Below, in pieces: positions 57,349 to 64,000 of a stretch of 64,000 nt of DNA (within the stretch, counting starts at the first letter, position 1; every line of letters starts with the position of its first letter). This stretch comes from Choanephora cucurbitarum. Its lineage: Eukaryota > Mucoromycota > Mucoromycetes > Mucorales > Choanephoraceae. The stretch is taken from positions 1 to 64,000 of the forward strand of contig JAIWNI010000031.1 of assembly GCA_025331435.1 (NCBI GenBank). Direction: 5' to 3'. The notes under the pieces were generated by a model. The model was given only the letters and a program-made list of their open reading frames with translations, had not been told where the DNA came from and ran no database searches. The translations under genes were made by a program, and so were the position numbers.

Positions 57349-58356
57349 TAAAATGAAACTGCGTGTTCTCATAAAAAGTCAAGGTAATTGAAAGTATCAT
57401 CCTTTTTTTTTATATATAGATCTTTAGTCCTCTAAAGGACAAGTTGGCATGCTATTCATTGCCTGAGCATATCATTGTATGCATACAATAGTTGGTTTGC
57501 TCTTTTTTTTTTTCTTTTTTTAAGTGTGTTATTCGAGAGAGAGAGAGAATTTAAGAAATTAGTTGTATTGGCAATTGCTTCAGATAGAATTCTGTTGTGT
57601 TTTGAATCTTTATTTTAATAGACTTGATATACAATAACTATGGCAACAGTTTGGATGGTGCACTAAGCAAGTTTAAAATCGAAACTTATTAACTACATGA
57701 AAATATCATCGGAAGCTTCTTAAAATGTTGATATGACAAAGGATATAGTCTTACCATCAGATTGGATTGTTTGAGCCTGTAGAGAAAAAAGAATCGCTTG
57801 GGGCTCAACTATCTGGTTAATGAATGGGTTATTCTTATGGTCATTAGCACTTATGGTAACAGCGGTTTTTTTTGCTGTAAATGAGTTCTCCAACCTTAAT
57901 ATAAAAGACAAAAAGGGGTCAAGTGCAAATAAACTCTCTAATAGATTACTTTTAGAATAGAACAAGACGAGAGTTGATCAAGTTTTGTTCTAAGCAACAT
58001 GACAAAAACATCATGCGCTAATTGCATCCATACAACTGTGTCAAGAGCTTTCTTAAACGCGCATGATTGTCTTTATAATCAAAAGCCAGTCTGTATTCCT
58101 ACAAATGACAGATAGTCTACTCGCATACACGATACCCATATACACAAGTAACAAGTGGTGATGACAACTGGATCATTTTTAATGCACGAAAAAGAAAAAT
58201 ACAGTTTCCGAAAAGGCTGTATGTCATCAGCTGTTTGCTGACAAGAACGGAGTTTACTTGAAACGTTTCGTCCTTTCTCGCTCTTTTCCCCTCTCTCTTG
58301 TCTCTCTCTCTTTCTAGCGCGACTCTTTTTTTTTTTTCTCTAGTTAATCTAATACA
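57349..58356. other. Intergenic with one uncertain minus-strand ORF
   Basis: About 1 kb. An 81-codon minus ORF at 57720-57965 reads FTAKKTAVTISANDHKNNPF, fairly protein-like, but shows no motif, and an intron-like CTCTACAG lies within it. I cannot support a gene. A GA microsatellite sits near 57535-57550, and CT-rich DNA precedes VMA10. Confidence 0.35.
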
Positions 58357-58943
58357 ATGGTAAGTCAAACCAAGAAAAGAAAAAAGGAGAGACAACATTA
58401 GAATATTTGAATGCCAAAGGTTCACTCTACTTCTTTTCATCTCACTATTTTTCTTTTTTGTACATTAGTCTACTGCTAACTCTCAAGGTATCAACACACT
58501 TTTGGACGCTGAACGTGAAGCTGCCAAGATTGTCCAGAAAGCCAAGCAATGTATGTATTTCTAACAAAATACGAGTTTTGAGGATTCTGTATCACTGATA
58601 AGTATCTTGCGCGTTAGATCGTGTTCAACGTTTGAAGGATGCTCGTTCTGAAGCAGCTAAGGAAATTGAAGAACTGAAGACACAAAAGAATACAGAATAT
58701 CAAAACTTTGTTGCCCAGGTAAAAAGAGAGAGAGAGAGATGTAAAAGACAGAGAGAACTCAATTCTCTATGATAGCACTCTGGACAATCAGATCAAAGTC
58801 TCAGTAAAGTCGATGAAGAAACTGAAGCCAAGATTGCAGAAATCCGTTCTGCTGCTGAGGAAAATAAGCAAGTTGCTATTGAAAAGTTGATTAAGGCTAT
58901 CACCAATGTTGAGGCTAAACCTCATGAAAACTATCATGCTTAA
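58357..58943 (+). CDS. VMA10: V-type proton ATPase subunit G
   Basis: Four exons (58357-58359, 58469-58550, 58618-58718, 58776-58943) give 117 residues. As in FCF1, the first exon is only the ATG. The product starts STANSQGINTLLDAEREAAK, then IVQKAKQYRVQRLKDARSEA-type helix with KEIEELKTQKNTEYQNFVAQ, and ends in a short helix, EKLIKAITNVEAKPHENYHA. This is the single long helix of subunit G, which pairs with subunit E to form the peripheral stalks of the V-ATPase that acidifies vacuoles and other endomembrane compartments. Length (yeast Vma10 is 114) and all splice phases agree. Confidence 0.94.
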
Positions 58944-59768
58944 AGTGATTGACTATTACCAAATTTCATATTTATCCTATATCTCTTACCAATAAAAAAA
59001 AAAGAAACAGATTGTATGCGTATGCTCTAGATAACTTTAGGTACAAGTTTAGTGTTCATGAGTTGCGTACAAGTAATTTTAAGTGAATATACATTAAGAG
59101 AATGCTTACCATCAACAGAGCTATTGACATGATAGATTTAAGGAGCATATTTGCCAAGAAGCAGAAGAACACGCATGCATCAGATTCGACATAGGCCCGC
59201 TTTGACTTGTTCATATAGATTGAGTCTATACTTACATTTGACAGTAAAGAATGACTCTATCATACAAGATCATGTCTATGCTTAAATAGTCAATAAGAAG
59301 CTAACCTTTCTCAGTTAAGCTAAATGCATTCATCAGAAAGTAATAAGAAAGTTCCATCTTGAGAACAATCTGATCCTTCTTTAATAAGTAAATATGCTTG
59401 CCCCCCACCTTTTTTTTTTTAATGTTTCGATTCACTATCACATCTTATTGGTCCCAAGACTTTATATGCAGATCCCCAAAATAGTCTTATTTGTTCACCA
59501 AGTGACATACTTTATTTGTAAAGTGTTTTATAAGGACATAGATTTTTTTTTTACAGTAGAATTATAGAAGAAATTGTATGTATAAGAAGGTTCATAGAAG
59601 ATAATTTTTTAAAAAAAAAAAAGGGTATGTTAAGATAGATATGCATAAATAAAGAATAGAGAGCAGTGTACATATAAAAAAGGAACTTAAGGGCTCAAAA
59701 GAAGAAGAAATAGTATAGTCAATAGAAGGATAAGGAGAGAAAACGAAAGAAAGAGAGAAAGAGAAGAA
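58944..59768. other. Intergenic between convergent genes
   Basis: About 820 bp, AT-rich, with poly-T/poly-A runs (59411, 59553, 59608) and a purine-rich 3' end. No gene, RNA or repeat supported. It must hold the 3' ends of both neighbours. Confidence 0.5.
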
Positions 59769-60998
59769 TTAGACGTGATGAGGCTGACGTTGAATGTCAT
59801 CAGGACCCTTCATGATACTGATGACAACTGCTGCTGACAATACACTTAGGAATCGACACCACTGTAGACTATAACATGTCATCTGATAGACCAGATTGCC
59901 TGAATATTTTAAGCCTAATTGATACCAAGCACTAGGTTTCAGCAGTTGAATGGCAAAACGAAGGGCAGAACCTTTTCTCTCTTGAAGGCGAAGTTCATTC
60001 ATGGTTGCCTCAATCTCTGATAATGGGCGCCTGCATAGATCTGGATTCTGCAATAACAGATAAATATCTTCTTCAAAACCTCCATCATCATTCTCATCCA
60101 AGAAGCTCATGGCTTCATCCAACACATTTCTCTGTGTTAGCATGTTGGGTGATAGCCAGGATTGCATTGAGTTGTCAAACAGATTACCATCGGGAATCAT
60201 GATGGGTGAGAGAGGATGGTAGAAGATTTCCTTTGAGTAACTGGAGACAGAAGAGAGGTCTTCAGAATAGACAGAATCAGTCTCATCCAGACATTCTCTT
60301 TGACGTCTCTCCATGCTCTGTCTGTGGCGTTGTCGGCGTTGTCGGCGTCTTTGACGAATATCAGTTGAATTGCCATCTTGAGTAGGTACTGTAGGTATCT
60401 GTTGATTCTCATGGTAAACACTACCACAGAAACTACCTGCTCTAAAGCTACGTTTACCAGCCAAATCATAGAATGGATCATCGTCATCGTCAATAGATTG
60501 ACTACTGATGTCAGACAGAGTATCCTCCATCATGCCTTTAGTGTCACTGATACTGGTAGCCTGACTGATGGTTGTATCTGATTGACAAAAGATGGAAGGC
60601 ATAAGGGAAAGAGAAGAGAGTCTCGACATGGATGTAGATTGAGTTGAGGTCAGATTGGGTGACTGTAACTGAAACAGGCCTAATTTGTGTGACTCAAGTC
60701 GCTTTTCCAAGATATCCATTTGCCGATTCATGCGTTGTGTACCTTCGGTTGTTTTTGGATCTTCAGCTACATTGGCCATTGTATCCATGGTAGTGATTGC
60801 CTCTAAGCGTAAAGTATCCAATTGAGCTTGAAGGGAAGCCATATCACGCATGATATCCTGTAAGCCTTGTTCAAGCACCCTTCGTCTTAATCGACTGGTT
60901 GCTCTCTGAATCAATTCTTGACGTAATTGTTGTTCATCTTTCTTATTGACCACATTCCTGTCAGATAATTCCAATTCAAAATAACTGTCTTTTGACAT
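59769..60998 (-). CDS. Coiled-coil protein with C-terminal hydrophobic helix, unknown
   Basis: Single exon, 409 residues. Residues about 20-115 are a coiled coil (LRQELIQRATSRLRRRVLEQ; MASLQAQLDTLRLEA; MDILEKRLESHKLGLFQLQ). About 120-260 is disordered Ser/Asp-rich sequence with an Arg/Gln-rich patch (RQRRRQRRQRHRQSMERRQR). A second structured part (ALRFAIQLLKPSAWYQLGLK) leads to a hydrophobic helix (FLSVLSAAVVISIM) near the end, suggesting a tail-anchored or peripheral membrane protein. No family recognised. The frame is intact, with a very CT/AT-rich upstream region. Confidence 0.68.
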   Translation of the reverse strand: MSKDSYFELELSDRNVVNKKDEQQLRQELIQRATSRLRRRVLEQGLQDIMRDMASLQAQLDTLRLEAITTMDTMANVAEDPKTTEGTQRMNRQMDILEKRLESHKLGLFQLQSPNLTSTQSTSMSRLSSLSLMPSIFCQSDTTISQATSISDTKGMMEDTLSDISSQSIDDDDDPFYDLAGKRSFRAGSFCGSVYHENQQIPTVPTQDGNSTDIRQRRRQRRQRHRQSMERRQRECLDETDSVYSEDLSSVSSYSKEIFYHPLSPIMIPDGNLFDNSMQSWLSPNMLTQRNVLDEAMSFLDENDDGGFEEDIYLLLQNPDLCRRPLSEIEATMNELRLQERKGSALRFAIQLLKPSAWYQLGLKYSGNLVYQMTCYSLQWCRFLSVLSAAVVISIMKGPDDIQRQPHHV

Positions 60999-61772
60999 CT
61001 AAATGGATAGAGAAAAATGGGGAAAAAAAAAGAGAGAGAGAAATATTCAATATAAAATTCACCTTTATTTCATATATGTATAATAAGAAAAAAGGTTTTA
61101 TTTTACCATACAAAAAAAATATAGATAGATAGAATTAAAAAAAAAAAAGAAAAAAGAAAAAGTTCCGGAGTTTTTTTGTTGTTAAAAAAGAAAGAAAGAG
61201 AAATATTCATCTATAAAAAAAAAAAATAGAATAAATAACCCCCCTCTCCACCTCCTTTTTTTCTTTTGACTCTATCCTCCCCTAAATGGAATTATCAGCC
61301 ATTTAAACCGAAGTCATCCTAATCTGCATTAACCTTCATTTTCAAAACCTATTTAAGAACCGAGTTGACAAGTGTGTCACAAGAAATCCATGGCACGTTT
61401 TTCTACATTGACTTTCTTTTACCCCACGTTTTTTTTTTTAAACTATTTAACTTGAATAAACCCCAACTATTTCCCTTTCTTTCTCCTTATGTCAAAATCA
61501 TACATTAGAAAAGCTGTCATTGTAATAAGCATTTTTTAATTAGTACATTTTGGTCATTTGTTTCTGTCTATTTATTTTCCCACCCCTTTTTCTCTCTCTC
61601 TCTTTGATTTTTATTAATTGTTTGATCCTATATCTTAATGACAACAAATCTACCAATCAGAGAGTGAGCATGAGAAAAGCACAGACAATGTTTACTTAAG
61701 CTTTTTGTGAAGCATTCCTAAGATAAAACAAAGATGAGTGAATCATTTCCTCTCATTGAGTCTATCATGACT
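60999..61772. other. Intergenic, low complexity
   Basis: About 770 bp dominated by poly-A/poly-T, a GA run (61030-61045), and CT-rich blocks at 61244-61275 and 61575-61605. It contains the promoter of the coiled-coil gene and the 3' region of the acyl-CoA synthetase. No gene supported. Confidence 0.5.
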
Positions 61773-64000
61773 TTACATGGTATCCAATGGCTTTTTATAG
61801 TGTTGATTAATAGCAGTACGTTTTAATTTCTGTGCAGCTGTCAAAAGACCCTAAAAAAAAAAGAACATCATTAATATGCGTAAATAGAATGCATCATGTA
61901 CTTACATTTTCAGATGACCATTCTTCATGAGTAAGATAGACATCATGTAATGTCTCAGCAGGTTTAAGACCGGCCTGCTTTGCTTGAGTCTGCAATTCCA
62001 ACAAAAATGCCTTCTTGATGGCCTCGTTATCACATAACGCCTCAAAGGACTGATGAGCATCCACCTGCACTTGAGTGGCTATCTGCTCTAGACCAGCCTT
62101 GGTAGGCACCACAATGGCAACCGGACGAGGACTGAGTGAATCACCATAGACACAGATATTGCTGACACCCAAAGCCGTCTTGTAGACCGATTCTAGTTTC
62201 TCAAGTGCAATGTATTCACCATGGCTCAGTTTGACAAGATTCTTGATTCGATCGATGACAGAGAGTGAACCGTCTGGATTCCATTCACCCACATCGCCGG
62301 TACGTAACCAGCCATCTTCGGTAATTGTCTCGTTTGTCAAGCTATCTTGCTTAAAATACCCTTTTGTCACAGGTGATCCTCGCACCCAAATCTCTCCTTG
62401 AGGCTTTTCATTGGTCGACAGATAGTTTGCTTCTGGCACATCCACCAGTTTGATTTCACAACAAGGAACAGGTCCTCCTACTGAACCAAATGAAAAGTTC
62501 TCGGGTGTCATAATACAACACATACTTATAAAAAAAATTAAGTCATCTATATACAAATAAGCCTATTTCATGGACTTACCCACAACCTAATTATCCATGC
62601 CATCCAATCAAGAAAAAAAAATAAGTTACATTTATCTAAACAAGACCCCATTTACTTACTTTCAGTCATGCCTATAAGAGAAAAAATCAGTAAAATAAAC
62701 CATCAGTGCGTAAACACTACTTACCATAACCATTCAAGATAGGACCTAAAGTAGCAGAAAGAAACTTTTGTGTTTCCAGAGCCAAGGGTGCACCACCAGC
62801 TAACCCAATACGGAAACGACCACCCACTTGTTCTTTGATCTTGTTGAACACCAACGTATCCAAGAAACCAGTAGGCAATCCTCTTTCCATCAACCATGAC
62901 TTGGTTGCTAATGAACGATGGAAGATTGCCTGTGCTGCTGGACTCAGTTTGGCCACATTTGACAAGACACCCTTTCGAATCGATTCCCAGACAGCAGGTA
63001 CTCCTGTCATCAAGGTAGGTCTGAATTCCTTAATATCGCCCTTACAGTTACGGACTGAGGTATCTGTCAAGGTACGAGGTGAGCCATAACCCAAGACAAC
63101 ACCCCAGAACAGACAGAGGTTCTCTACCAAGAATTCAAGTACATGAGCCAATGGTAAATAAGCCATCATATAGTCTTGACCATCTTGAATGATATGTCCC
63201 AATAATGTATCTACACCAGCAACTAAACAAAGTAGGATATCAGCACTTTTCTTTCTTTTTTTTTTTAAATACTTTACTGGCACCAACGAGATTGGCATGG
63301 TTCAAAATAACGCCCTTGGGTGCACCTGTACTACCTGAGGTATACATGATACAACATAGATCATCACGTCCAGGTTTAACTGGCTTTGAAGGATGTTGTT
63401 GACCAGTCAACTTGAGATCCTGAAGAGAGACGATACGGTCTTGTCCTACAATAGTACGTAATCTGTCGAGATCCTCTTCTTTGGCTTCACCCGTATAGAC
63501 AACCAAAGAAACCTTTTTTTCTGTCTTGGGTAACACTTGAGCCAAGGTCTTCAAGAGTTCAGCAGAAGTGAAGATAGCCTGTACTTCAGCTTCGTTCATG
63601 GAATGCAGTAATCCTTCAGGACCAAGTGTTTCATATGCAGTCACAATAGCAATATTCTGTGTAAAAGCACCGTGTGCCATCACCATCCAATCCATACTAT
63701 TCATTATTTTAGTTTTTGAAAAAGATCTTTTTTTTTTCTAGTTTTACCTTGTAGGTGCAAATATCTCTATTTTAGATTGAGCAGATAATCCATAATGAAC
63801 TAAGCCTGATCCGATATGATGCACTAATTGAGATAATTCGGCATAAGTGACATAATGGTAAGGAGACAGTTGAAAGTATTTCCATGACTTGGTCTGCTTT
63901 GTCTCGACACCATCTACCACCTTGGTCACCACTTTATCTTCAGAGACAACCCTCTCTACCTTACGATAGCCCATGGCTTGACGATCTGGACGTCTCTTGA
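61773..64000 (-). CDS. Long-chain acyl-CoA synthetase, 5' end beyond window
   Basis: Partial, C-terminal about 630 residues in seven exons: 63748-64000 (open at the edge), 63278-63696, 62725-63222, 62660-62671, 62580-62586, 61906-62524, 61773-61850. AMP-binding motifs: CCIMYTSGSTGAPKGVILNH (P-loop), YLPLAHVLEF, IGLAGGAPL, and GYGMTESCGMCCIM. That last motif is built across two micro-exons of 12 and 7 nt. GWLRTGDVGEWNPDGSL (Asp for ATP ribose), DRIKNLVKLSHGEYIALEKL (FACS signature) and a C-terminal TAAQKLKRTAINQHYKKPLD complete it. It activates C12-C20 fatty acids with CoA and ATP, as yeast Faa1/2/4 do. Subcellular site unknown without the N-terminus. Confidence 0.94.

Overview
This is a eukaryotic, almost certainly fungal, nuclear window. 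It is AT-rich, with many short introns (about 45-70 nt, GT..AG, CT-rich 3' ends), pyrimidine-rich leaders and compact genes on both strands. The gene set points to an early-diverging fungus, most likely Mucoromycota (Mucorales). It holds a stand-alone FAR1-type DNA-binding protein, a queuine tRNA-ribosyltransferase, a FAM72 homologue, a chromodomain Ty3/gypsy relic and a resolvase-like ORF of a kind I recall from Mucorales. I cannot name a species. I found no rRNA, tRNA or CRISPR array.

Layout. 0.1-2.4 kb: broken DNA transposase relic (-). 2.6-9.6 kb: EBP2 (-) and DRG2/RBG2 (+) divergently arranged, an unassigned coiled-coil protein (+), a vacuolar-type amino-acid transporter (-). 11.7-20.1 kb: F-box protein, TGT, SDA1, VDAC porin (all +). 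20.3-24.3 kb: FAR1-like factor (-), FCF1 (+), first FMP52/TIP30-like gene (+). 24.5-30 kb: accessory stretch with a frameshifted Ty3 integrase-chromodomain relic, a resolvase-like ORF and orphan ORFs. 30.2-37.4 kb: second FMP52-like gene, SRP14, a two-TM protein (all +), a Sel1-repeat protein (-), a DUF4504-like protein (+). 37.5-51.3 kb: a tiny interrupted zinc knuckle (-), AVL9 (-), a one-TM protein (+), FAM72-like (+), a Zn2Cys6 factor (-), a 10-exon MFS transporter (-), a Ser-rich protein (-), a MIC13-like protein (+). 51.4-64 kb: SUA5 (-), ERV46 (+), a putative small gene (-), enolase (+), V-ATPase subunit G (+), a coiled-coil/TM protein (-), and long-chain acyl-CoA synthetase (-), which runs off the right edge.

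Most genes are unrelated housekeeping neighbours. The only functional theme is ribosome biogenesis and translation (EBP2, DRG2, TGT, SDA1, FCF1, SRP14, SUA5). The oddest features are: two FMP52-like paralogues 6.9 kb apart that are identical over 678 bp, introns included, but diverged in the last exon; 12-nt and 7-nt micro-exons in the acyl-CoA synthetase; first exons consisting only of ATG in two genes; and a 36-residue CCHC knuckle split by an in-frame TGA. Exon boundaries were placed by hand from splice consensus, reading phase and family conservation. No computation or database search was run.
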